A stretch of DNA of 64,000 nucleotides, taken from positions 14,136,001 to 14,200,000 of the forward strand of contig JAMPIQ010000001.1 of assembly GCA_024699855.1 (NCBI GenBank). Reading direction: 5' to 3'. A program made the translations under genes and the position numbers. The DNA is from Aphelenchoides besseyi (Eukaryota > Nematoda > Chromadorea > Rhabditida > Aphelenchoididae). Of the stretch, positions 37,346 to 48,127 are shown one piece after another (within the stretch, counting starts at the first letter, position 1; the number at the start of each line of letters is the position of its first letter). The notes below the pieces were generated by a model that saw only the letters and a list, made by a program, of their open reading frames with translations, searched no databases and was not told the origin of the DNA.

Positions 37346-38014
37346 TTATGCCGATTTTAACCTTGATTTGATATCCTTTCCAGTACGCTCGAAAGTCGGA
37401 TCGCAGATGGTAAACAAACGAGTAGTGAGACTCGTGATATCCGATCCAGCAATTTGAAAACGATCGACCGAAGAAGTGAACGAGTGCACATAGTCAACAT
37501 TGATAGAGCAACCATCGATAGAAAATTCAGTTCTAGAAACACATCTGTACTATAAAAACAAGTTAGTCGTTTACCTTTGTGGACTGATGAGATTCTCCTG
37601 AGCAGAAGACGTAATCACCAACTTCCTTTGTTTCGTCTACATCGGGAATGTTTCTGTATCCCCACAAGGGCCCTTGTACTCCCTGCAAAGAATCGAATAA
37701 CGTGTTTAGTCAGTTCAAGGACTTACACAGCTGTTCGATCGGCACTAAAACCGACGCATAGAAACCATTTATCGCGACAATAGTACCAGACGCTGTCGCC
37801 GAAGATAACACACGAATTCATAAACATAATGAGCGAAAAGCGATTCTAAAATCGAAGAGTAAGAAAAAAGAACACGCGATTTTAGAGCCAGCCGACTCAC
37901 CCAACTCATTTGGAAAATGGGAGCAAAAAGAAGGCGACTGGACAGGACGAGAAGAAACGAGAAGACTGACGACTCCAACGATTTTGATTGCAAAATCGAC
38001 TTGTGAGTATGCAA
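37346..38014 (-). CDS. Probable small Cys-containing secreted protein, model incomplete
   Basis: Exons are suggested by: a hydrophobic leader (VFSFLLVLSSRLLFA) ending at a GTGAGT donor; an exon with GDSVWYYCRDKWFLCVGF ending at GTAAGT; an exon after TTTGCAG containing DVDETKEVGDYVFCSG; and a last exon reading FSIDGCSINVDYVHSF and ITSLTTRLFTICDPTFE, stop at 37346-37348. The phase at the second junction fits only if a GTGTAA donor is used; the better GTAAGT donor leads to an early TAG. Cys spacing and leader suggest an extracellular protein. The family is unknown. Confidence 0.4.
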
Positions 38015-38319
38015 ATTGATCCGAAATTAGCATTTGAATCACTAATTATGCAAAATTTCTAACTGAATTAGCTATTCTCGTTACGTATCTGTGGATCGGT
38101 ATTCGACTACCCATCGTATTTGTAGAAGCTCTAAAGCTCGATGGAGTTATCTGGTCAACTATCCAGAAATACTGATCTTCCAATCATTCTAGTGTCCGAC
38201 GGTTTCAAAAGTTTTAAGAAATCCAAACATCTGATTTTTGACAGAAAAATGTGAACTCTTTTGTATTTGGAATCACACCCGACAATTTCACTGTTTAGTT
38301 TATCCAAAAAGATAGCTTT

Positions 38320-38760
38320 TATTGAATGTAGAAGCGTGCGATTAACAGAACAACAACAACCATTACTGGACTCTAAACCCTGTGAATATCAGCGGAATCC
38401 AATCAGCCAATGAGCTAAAATACACAACACCCTCCATTCCCTTTTATGACATGTCCAGCGCGCAAATTAATGTATCTCGGAGATGTTAGCAACAAACTGC
38501 GGTTATAGTATATTATTATAAAGCCCATAAGTCTGACTATTCAACGTGCGTAAACTTGTAGCCACCGGATAACTTAAAGCAAAATGTGAGGTCTTCAAAA
38601 CCAAACCATCTGTCAAAAATCGTCCAAAATTGCAAAAGTTTATGGAGCTCTTCCCGCTGATGATGGTCATCTGAAATTTGGCACACTTATTAATGAGCAC
38701 GTGGAAATACAATGCTTATATTTTGAAGAGCTGAAGTTGATCGGAAGCTAAATTGGAGTT
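38320..38760. repeat. Dispersed repeat, copy 2
   Basis: Direct-orientation partner of 31760-32235, recognisable from ATCAGCCAATGAGCTAAAAT through GTGGAAATACAATGCTTA. Identity is patchy outside conserved blocks. It lies immediately upstream of the ZIP gene remnant, where the missing N-terminal exons would be expected. Confidence 0.7.
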
Positions 38761-39081
38761 AAAAATATACTTCAAAATTCGGCTTTTGTAAGTGGACTGC
38801 AGCGATGACGGCAGTTGATTTCAATTGCTCTTATTTGCAGGAATAAGTACGCAACGTTAGAGTAATTAACGTTGTTAATTAAAGATCAGTCGATTGACTT
38901 AATGCAGAAATCGAAGTTGAAATCAAGTCATGAACATGCTTAGAAGTCGAATCACGATCTTGATGGTTTTGTTGTTATTGTACTTCTAATTATTCAACTA
39001 ACTTCCAACTTAAAATAGCTGTGATTAATAATCGCTTTTCTCTCTCGGAGCCCACTCCACAGCAAAAGAGAGAAGTGGAAG

Positions 39082-39964
39082 ATGTCGAAATCTCTGGAGC
39101 ACGTTGTTGTCCTGCAGCTATCAAAATCTTATATGTTTCAATTTCGATTACAAAATGATCCGATAGGTTTACCGCCAATGGATTTGAAGTTGAGCAATCG
39201 TGGCTCGTTGATATTGCCGACCGCTGATGAAAAACAGAATGAAAATATCGACGATGCTCACAAAGAAACAGTCGTGGCTTCAAATCGTCGGTTTTCAATT
39301 GTCAATGTTCATGAGTAAGTTGTGAGCTTAAGTTCTATTTCAAACCGCAATTTCAGATTGGTTTTGGAAGAAAGCGTTCGAGTGCGGCCAAAAAAGAAGC
39401 GGTCCCGTGGAAGTCTCTGGTTTTCATGTTATCCCTTGGATTGCATTCATTCATCGAAGGCGGTGCATTGGGTGTTCTCGTAAGTTATCATCAAATTACA
39501 TAATTGAACTTATTAGCTTCAGAGAAAGCGTAAATCGATGTTACTTTTGTTTTCGGCTTTGCTATTTCACAAGAGCGTTGAATCGTTCAAGATCTCGTTG
39601 AAATTACGCGATCTCAAAACAAGTGAACGTTCGATGTTGTACTCCATAGTCATCATTTATTGTTCTATCACTCCATTCCGCGCCATTTCCACCCACTTCT
39701 TATTGGTTGATTATAAGTTCAAATGCATTTTGTTTTAAGAATTCAAGGACTGAAGAGCAAATCGGTGATCTGATTGCAATTGTATTAGCAAATGCCGGAA
39801 CTTTTCTTTACATCACGTTCTTCGACAAAGAACACGAGAACGGTCATTCGAATTTGGCCAAATTAGGCGCAGTATTCTTCGACCTCTTAGTCGTTGCTAT
39901 TGTTCAAGCTTACAATCAGTTTGCATACAACGAACTGCAGGAGTGTCTCATAAAAATGATATAA
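39082..39964 (+). CDS. ZIP-family metal transporter, N-terminal membrane helices missing, frame break
   Basis: The C-terminal half of a Zrt/Irt-like (SLC39) zinc/iron importer is clear. SLVFMLSLGLHSFIEGGALG is the TM4 metal-site helix with H and E. LLLFSALLFHKSVESF is TM5 (HKSVE). NAGTFLYITFFDKE and LAKLGAVFFDLLVVAIVQA are the last helices. The stop is at 39962-39964. The upstream part from ATG 39082 resembles a cytosolic loop (MDLKLSNRGSLILPTADEK). TM1-TM3 are absent; a dispersed repeat lies where they should be. Splicing at 39314/39357 enters the frame ELVLEESVRVRPKK, one base off the transporter frame. Either a -1 shift at A_AAA_AAG (39390-39396), a missing exon, or decay explains this. 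An acceptor AAG seems to precede the last exon. Confidence 0.6.
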
Positions 39965-40244
39965 AGAGCATGGATTGATTTAATGGATTCAACCGTTGTA
40001 CTTTTTGCTATTTGTAAATTTATTTTGAACGCAAGTCTTAGGGCTCCTTCGAATCACATAAGTTCTAATGTGCGGGATACAATAATTGAGAAATGAGTGA
40101 TAAAAAAGTCCAACTGTCGACTAGTCACTAGAGACAAGCCAACAGCCGGATCTTCGTTTTTAGTCCAACTGCTGACTCGTCGTGAAAGTCAACAATCGGA
40201 CTAAAGTCTGTATGTAGCGGATACAATAATGAAATGGACGAAAA
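39965..40244. other. Gap between ZIP gene and 28S 3' end
   Basis: Contains two related CAACTG-type short repeats near 40110-40200. It is probably the 3' external spacer of the rRNA unit. Confidence 0.4.
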
Positions 40245-40680
40245 CAGATTCATCCGATCAAAGGGTAGTCTCAACAGATCGCAGTGTAAAGACTGCTCTG
40301 CTGCTTACAACCCCTTGACCAGTAGTCAAGTCGTATTCAAGCGATCTTGCACCCCGACATTACACCACACAAAGTCGTATGGAATCGACAACCAAGCGGT
40401 AGTTAAACCACGAGGCAAGGCCAACTATGGGGTTTGAGCTACGCCGCACGCGAGTGCAACGCAACGCATACGCATAAGAGTACCGCCCGACACCGGGGCA
40501 CGAGAGTATTGTCAACCTGACTAGACGGGCTTCCAACTTAGAGGCATTCAGTTGTAATCCCCCAGATGGTAGCGTCGCACCAGCGTCCGATCGGACGAGC
40601 GCATAAACCAATTGTCTGAACCTGCTGTTCCTCTCGTACTAAGCAGGATTACTATTGCAACAACGAATTCGACAGTAGGA

Positions 40681-40727
<47 letters not shown>

Positions 40728-40769
40728 ATTAGTGGGTGAACAATCCAACGCTTTGCGCATTCTGCTACG

Positions 40770-40807
<38 letters not shown>

Positions 40808-40830
40808 AACGTCGCTATGGACGCTTGGCT

Positions 40831-40877
<47 letters not shown>

Positions 40878-41245
40878 GTAAACTTTACAAATCAAAAGGA
40901 TCGATAGGCCACGCTTTCGCGGTCTGTATTCGTACTGGAAATCAAGATCAAGTAAGCTTTTGTCCTTTTACTCTACGTAAGGTTTCCGTCCTTACTGAGC
41001 TTACCTTAGGACACCTACGTTACTGTTTGATAGATGTACCGCCCCAGTCAAACTCCCCGCCTGACACTGTCTTCGGCGCGGGTCGTCCGTTCGCACGAAC
41101 TTAACACCAAACACAAGCACACCGCGAAGGCGTGCGTTTCCCGTCTAACCGAATAAGTAAGGAAACGATGAAAGTAGTGGTATTTCATTGGCGTGCCGAA
41201 ACACTCCCACTTATGCTACACCATGCATGATTCTTCACAAAGTCA

Positions 41246-41283
<38 letters not shown>

Positions 41284-41290
41284 GTCTTTG

Positions 41291-41330
<40 letters not shown>

Positions 41331-41363
41331 TTAGGGACAGTGGGAATCTCGTTAATCCATTCG

Positions 41364-41441
<78 letters not shown>

Positions 41442-43543
41442 AATCAAATTTCCTTAATATAACATTCAGAGCACTGGGCAGAAATCAGAGACGGTCAACG
41501 TCTTTCGAAGACCATCCGTCTCCTCTGTTTTAATTAGACAGTCGGATTCCCCGAGTCCGTACCAGTTCTAGATACGCTCGTTAAGCGTCTACCGCAACTC
41601 GCCGACAACCGCGAAGCCGTCGGGAGCGAAGCCGAAGCCTTCCACCGTCGGACCACGCCACTAGCCCACGCGGTCTTGCGACCACGCAGTCACGGACGCA
41701 TTCCAACGGCCTCACGCAACGACCCGATAGACCCGAGCTCTAGAGCCAATTCTTTTCCCAAAGTTACGAATCTAATTTGCCGACTTCCCTTATCTACATT
41801 ATTCTATCAACTAGAGGCTGTTCACCTTGGAGACCTGCTGCGGATATTGGTACGAACGAGCGAGAAATTCATCGAGCCTCCCCTGCCTTTTCACGGACCA
41901 CATGAAGCACTCGGAATGGCGCCGTAACCGCGCCACTCTACAACCCCAACAACCATATCTCCGGATGAACCGATTCCATGGTCACGCGAGTTTAAACCAG
42001 AAAAGAGATCTCTGGTCCGGGCCTCATGCAGCGTCGACAGGTTCGTTTGCGTTGCCGCGCTCGTCGACGCCGAAGCGACGACATCTCCTCGTCTCGATGC
42101 GGGAATATTAACCCGCTTCCCTTTCGGCACACGCGACGCAATCCACAAGTGGAAGTTGAACGTCGCCACTTCAAAACCAGCCTTAGCCTGTGCCTTAGGA
42201 TCGATTAACCCACGTACAATCACTGTGCACGCGGAACCCTTCTCCACTTCAGTCTTCAAGGATCTCACTTGAATATTTGCTACTACAACAAGATCTGCAC
42301 TCGTGACGGCTCCAGTCGAGCTCACGCTCCGCACCTTCGACGCCATCACGACAACCTTCCTACTCGTTGAGAGATTGGGCACCATCTCAAACAACGGCCG
42401 AGTATAGGTCCTCCGCTCCAGCGCCATCCATTTTCAGGGCTAGTTGCTTCGGCAGGTGGGTTGTTACACATTCCTTAGCGGTTTCCGACTTCCATGGCCA
42501 CCGTCCTGCTGTCTATAGCAACCAACACCTTTTATGGGGTCTAATGAGCGGAGAGTCTGGCACCTTAACTCGGCGTTTGGTTCATCCCACATCGCCAGTT
42601 CTGCTTACCAAAAATGGCCCACTTGGAGCACATGCAATCAAAGTCGCGTGTTCAAATCGAGAAACACCGACATCATAACCATTTAGAGTATGAGAATAGT
42701 TTGAGAATAATACATCCCAATGACTCTAATCGTTCGCTTTACCGAGTATATCTGCTTCGATTGTGCACCAGCTATCCTGAGGGAAACTTCGGAAGGAACC
42801 AGCTACTAGATGGTTCGATTAGTCTTGCGCCCCTATACCCAAATCAGACGATCGATTTGCACGTCAGAACCGCTTCGGACTTCCACCAGAGTTTCCTCTG
42901 GCTTCATCCTGTTCGGGCATAGTTCACCATCTTTCGGGTCTCAAAGCGTACGCTCAACCTCCGCAACAGAACAAGTCCTAGTCACGGGGCGATGTTGCGC
43001 GCCGGACGTCGAAACGCCCAACGCTCACATCGTCGACATCCAATGTCTCACTTTCATTACGCCTTTGAGTTTCGCAGCTCAATGACTCGCGTACACCTTA
43101 AACTCCTTGGTCCGTGTTTCAAGACGGGTCGAATGGGTGACCGACTATACACCGAGTCGAGTGCCGGGGCAACGAACGCCGATCGTAGGCCGCGGAAACG
43201 GAAGACACATGTGCCATCCGCAATCACAACTCACAACCGACGCCCATCGCGAATTCACCCGCACTCCACAACAGCGAGCCAACATCACCTGCTATCCGAA
43301 CGCACAGGATTCTCGAGTCCGAAAACCCGAGTCCTCTATACGCCCTTCCGGCAGCGACATCGACCCACTCGGCGCACTCCGCACGCAAATGCATCCAACG
43401 AACACAACAACAACACTCCTAGACAACCTTGCGGAATGTCGTCGAAGCGATTGCAGTGTCGCGGGATTGAATACGCACAAGATACGTCAGCTCCATTCGC
43501 TTCCATTATATCGGTTTCACGTTCTCTTGCACTCTCTTTTCAA

Positions 43544-43576
<33 letters not shown>

Positions 43577-43928
43577 TGCTATCGGTCTCGTGGTCGTATT
43601 TAGCCTTAGGTGAAGTTTACCACCACCCGCTTTGGGCTGCGTTTCCAAACAACCCGACTCCCAGAGAAACGAATTCGTCGACGCCGTTCGGCCGTACTGG
43701 GTGTGAAACCATCTGTGCAGCCGCTTTCCAGCGAAACTTGGACCAAACACACGCCGACGATGCTCGCTCTCCAAACGCTACACCGACACTCGTCCGTCAG
43801 AACGAGCGTCTTAAGCGCTGGGCTAGTCCCTTTTCACTCGCAGTTACTGGGGGAATCCTTGTTAGTTTCTTTTCCTCTGCTTACTGATATGCTTAAGTTC
43901 AGCAGGTGGTCATACGCAACTCAGGTGG
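40245..43928 (-). rRNA. 28S (large subunit) ribosomal RNA
   Basis: The reverse complement contains the sarcin-ricin loop AGTACGAGAGGAAC (40627-40640), the R2-site block TTAAGGTAGCCAAATGCCTC (about 41385-41404) uninterrupted, and the 5' domain start GCTGAACTTAAGCATATCAG (about 43885-43905). The length is about 3.68 kb, normal for a nematode. The ends are estimated from conserved flanks to within about 15 nt. Long open frames over this region are artefacts of rRNA sequence. Confidence 0.93.
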
Positions 43929-44244
43929 ATTTCAACCAATCAAATGGTCAGTGTCATCAATCGCACTGCCGACATCCGAACAACAACTCGCAAAGACCTT
44001 CTCAATAACAGCCAAGCATCTCAATTGTGGAATCAAGTCACTCAAAGCCGTACAGATCAAAAGCCAATCGAATCATGTTCCTTGCACATGGACATCGTTC
44101 GAACAGTACTAACAACGTAATCACAGGCATACTCCGAAGAATACGCCACCAAAGCGAACACGTCAACTGCATTCCGTGGGGAAGAGTCGACGATTCGATA
44201 GCGAAAACCATTACACAATGCATTTGGCTTCCCTTTCCATGAAA
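43929..44244 (-). other. Internal transcribed spacer 2
   Basis: About 316 nt between the 5.8S 3' end and the 28S 5' end, not conserved, as expected. Confidence 0.8.
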
Positions 44245-44396
44245 ACACCCTGAGCTGCGTATGTCGAAGGGCAGAACCCGACGACGCAATATGCAATCGA
44301 AAACAAGGCACTCGTAATATCTGTAATTCGTGCTTATTAACGCAATTCACTGCGTTCTTCATCGACCCACGAGCCAAGTGATTCACCGACATAACT
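44245..44396 (-). rRNA. 5.8S ribosomal RNA
   Basis: The reverse complement contains GGGTCGATGAAGAACGCAGT and CACGAATTACAGATATTACG, the conserved 5.8S core. The length is about 152 nt. The 5' end is taken near GTTATGTCGGTGAATCAC and the 3' end near CTCAGGGTG; both are estimates. Confidence 0.9.
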
Positions 44397-44680
44397 TGCT
44401 CGATTAGTTGGCATTGAATGAATTGAAAATGGGTTGTTGGTTCTGGGTGCCCGACCGGGTCATCAACTCTAACACCGCCGAAGCGGTGTCTACTATTGGA
44501 CATCGTCGCAGCCACGGACGTGGAACACAACTGCTCAATCCAACATAGAGGCCCAGAGAAGCCGTTTGTGAAAACTGAAATCTCATTGAAGAGACCAGCG
44601 ATCGGGAAATACCGAGTGCTTCACGACGACCGTCGAATATCCGCACCACGGCACTCCCAACTCGATTGTTTGCTTCGATA
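44397..44680 (-). other. Internal transcribed spacer 1
   Basis: About 284 nt between the 18S and 5.8S genes. Confidence 0.8.
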
Positions 44681-44829
44681 CCTGATCTTGCAGCAGGTTC
44701 ACCTACTGCAACCTTGTTACGACTTTTCCCCGGTTCAAGCCGTTGCGATTAAGCCACTTTCCAGCAAACGACATGCCGAAACATGAGCGAACGCCGGTCC
44801 GTGGATTTCTCGAAACAACTCAGTCCCGG

Positions 44830-44866
<37 letters not shown>

Positions 44867-45309
44867 ATCAATGCGAGTTGATGACTCGCATTTACTTGGA
44901 ATTCCTCGTTCATGAGTGAAAATTTCAACACTCAATTCCAGCCATAATAATATCTCAACTGTTTGCCATCTCCTCTCGGAGTAGGACAATCACGCTGATA
45001 CCACCATTGTAGCACGCGTGCGGCCCCGAACATCTAAGGGCATCACAGACCTGTTATTGCGCCATTTCTTGAGGCTAAGAACCACGAATCCCGCTAAGAA
45101 ATGATCGTCGACAAACGAATCAATCGACGCACTAGTTAGCAGTCGGCGTCTCGCTCGTTATCGCAATAAAAAGCAGACACTTCGTTAGCACGAACTAAGA
45201 ACGGCCATGCACCACCATCCACCGAATCATGAAAGAGCTATCGGTCTGTCAATCCTCACGATGTGCTGGCCGGGTGAGGTTTCCCGTGTTGAGTCAAATT
45301 AAGCCGCAA

Positions 45310-45356
<47 letters not shown>

Positions 45357-46455
45357 TTTGCAACCATACTTCCCCCGGAACCGAAAGACTTTCGTTTCCG
45401 GAAACCCGCTCGCTTATGAACTCGAATCCACAAGCGAATTGGTAGTTGGCATCATTTACGGTCAGAACTAGGGCGGTATCTAATCGCCTTCGAACCTCTG
45501 ACTTTCGTTCTTGATTAATGAAAACACTCTTGGCAAATGCCTTCGCTTTAGTGCGTCTCGCTACGGTCCTCGAATTTCACCTCTCGCGCAGCGATACGAA
45601 TGCCCCCGGCTGTTCCTGTTAACCATTGTTTTTCAGCCGACAAAACCAATAAAACTCGGCCGCAACCTTGTTCCATTATTCCATGCACCGGTATTCAGTC
45701 GTAAGACCCGCCTTGAGCACTTAAGCCGTTCAAAGTAATCCTGCGCATCACCGACCCGAAGGCCCGAAAACGCGCAAAATACCGCCCACGAGTGACGCCC
45801 GTTAAGACGCACCCCGAACGGTTCAACAATCCAACTATGAACTTTTTAACCGCAACAATAATTCTATGTATTACGAGAGCTGGAATTACCGCGGCTGCTG
45901 GCACCAGACTTGCCCTCTCGTAGATACTCGTTAAATTGTCTACATTGTACCCATTCCAATGTCCGACCTCAGAGAGAACGGACTCGTTATTTCTCGTCAC
46001 TACCTCATCGTATTGATATTGGGTAATTTTCGCGCCTGCTGCTATCCTTAGACATATTCGCCGTTTTTAAGGCGGATTCTCCGGAGTCAAACCCTGATTC
46101 TCCGTTACCCGTTAGAACCATGGCAGTCCAATACACTGCCAACCAGTTGATAGGGCAGATACTCGAATGAAACTTCGCCGACACAAGATCGTGCGATACG
46201 CAGTATTATCCAGAGTTAGCAAAAGGACTAACGAATAGTTTTGCTCCAATAATAGCACTGCAACCCGAAGGCCGCAGCTGTTCGCATGTATTGGCTCCAG
46301 AATTACCGCAGTTAGTTCCATTTAAGTCATAGAACAAGTAGATTATATCTGTTGTAATGAGCCGTTCGCAGTTTCGCTTTATAACGCTCTACTTACACAT
46401 GCATGGCTAAATCTTTGAAAGAAACACATCAGTTCAGCCAGGATCAACCAGATTA
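44681..46455 (-). rRNA. 18S (small subunit) ribosomal RNA
   Basis: The 5' end TAATCTGGTTGATCCTGG lies at 46455 reading leftwards. GTGCCAGCAGCCGCGGTAAT (530 loop), GGAATTGACGGAAGGGCACC, TTGTACACACCGCCCGTCGC (decoding site) and the 3' helix 45 region GTAGGTGAACCTGCTGCAAG are all present. The length is about 1775 nt. No insertion or gross deletion is seen. Confidence 0.95.
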
Positions 46456-47340
46456 GTGGGTTCGCCATTCGAAAATGTGCTCACTCACCGCGACTCCTCG
46501 AATGCACTCGATTCGTCGCCTCTGCTCACCGGGAGTCCGAATTGCTCGGCTCCCACAATCAACACCATCGCACTGCAAGATCCCTGGTCGTTCGCACGAC
46601 ACTCGTCTCACTGCTTTCTCGAAACCGAGCACCCACCGCTAGGCGGGCGCTCGTTCGTCTTTTCACTCACAACCGCCGTGAATTCGAATAAAACCATCTT
46701 TCGACCGTGGAGCGCACCAGTCGACAGCGCCGAAGAGCTCTGGACACTCGAAAGCATCGCTCATCGACTGACTGCCAACCGGCACGCAGCATTCAACGGG
46801 ACCTCTCAGCAAACGCCGATTCTTCCCTTCCCCTACGAAATTGGAAAGATCTTCTCGCCCGTCAAATAACCGAACAGCGTGCGCCTTTTTTCCGCCCGCC
46901 AGCGGGGCGCTCAAATTCGAATGCGTTTCGGATCGATAGCTTCCGATTCTTGTCCACTTTGCAACTCAGATTGTTCTCCATCAAAAGACCTTCAAAATGA
47001 ACCCTCACTCGACTATAAAAAACCAAAATTAACATCTCACCCGCCTTTCAACTTTAAAACGCTTCCTTCATTTCGTGCATTTCATTTTGATTTGACTCTT
47101 CGTGACCACGAGACTTCTTGCTGCCTAAATTTTGTTCATTTTGATAGTCTTTTTTGTGCAATTTACTCACCAAACTTGAATCACTTTCAACGTCCGCTCA
47201 TTTCAAACTGAAAGACGACATTCAAACTCACACTCCAATTTCAATGTCCAATTCCAGTCTACAACCTCAATTCCCAATTTCTAAACCACCTTTTAGTCAA
47301 TCAACACCCGTGATTCAGTCGACTGATTGAAACTGACGTT
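46456..47340. other. 5' external spacer / short intergenic spacer of the rRNA unit
   Basis: Lies directly upstream of 18S. Frames here (for example 46456-46869) have biased, non-protein-like composition. The rRNA promoter should lie in this stretch but cannot be identified by eye. No second rRNA unit follows. Confidence 0.5.
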
Positions 47341-47342
47341 CT

Positions 47343-48073
47343 TTATCCGGCAACTACTCGATCACTCGCTTCTTCAATCGAGTCTTTCTTCTGCTCGCGA
47401 GCGAGTGTTCTCCATTCTCCCAAACAAGTGCTGACCCGATTCCTGTCAACGAGCTCCTTTTCGACACTCGTTTCTGAGAGAGGAATCTCCAACTTTGCTG
47501 AGAACATTGATGGAACAGAACGGCGAATGAATCTGAAAAAACCAGAATCAGTTCGGTCGCAAAACAATCACCACACGCAATCGTTGAACTAACCGAAATG
47601 AGAACTGATACAAAAATGATTATGCATCTCGATTTGACTCAAAATCTCATTCACAAGCTTCTCATCCAAACACGATGACTGTTTGTTATCTTCTCGGTCA
47701 ATTGGGATCGGGATTGCCGGTCGGATTGTAATCTCTCCACTTTCTTAGTATCAATAAACAGGCATATTAATTCACAGTGTTTATTGACCGACTGCACAAT
47801 CACTTCTTTTGCCATTGAACGAAAGGACGAACGCACGGTAACCAAACCGGAAAGTCTTCGATCTCCCCAGTGAAGTTGTTGAGATATGGATACGTCTAAA
47901 ACAATTAACGGTGCTGATGTCATCGATCGTAGGGCTGCATTTCATAATCAGACTTAAAATATGAATAACGAGCACACTTACCGTAAGGTTTCTATTCGTC
48001 GACTGTTAGACGAGAAAACAAGTTGGCTTCTTCGTTTTCCGAGCTTCCGCTTTGAAAATCCATTCATCTCTAC
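47343..48073 (-). CDS. Possible exons of a small unrecognised gene
   Basis: Three minus-strand segments have splice signals. One is a start-like MNGFSKRKLGKRRSQLVF at about 48073 ending at GTAAGT. Another is an exon after TTGTTTTAG reading YPYLNNFTGEIEDFPVWLP, stopping at 47800-47802. The third is an exon after TTTTTTCAG reading FIRRSVPSMFSAKLEIPL and LGEWRTLAREQKKDSIEE, stopping at 47343. The phases do not join all three into one frame, so they could be one mis-modelled gene or two. The family is unknown. Confidence 0.25.
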
Positions 48074-48127
48074 GGTTGTCTCATGACCGTCAGTTAACAA
48101 CTCTCAACGGTTAATTGAACGAAAAAA

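Noticed and set aside
41380..41410. R2/R4 retrotransposon insertion in 28S
   Set aside because: The conserved R2-site region reads through without interruption, and the 28S length is normal.
40245..46900. Many open frames up to 200 codons over the rRNA unit
   Set aside because: The sequence is rRNA and spacer; the frames have no independent support.
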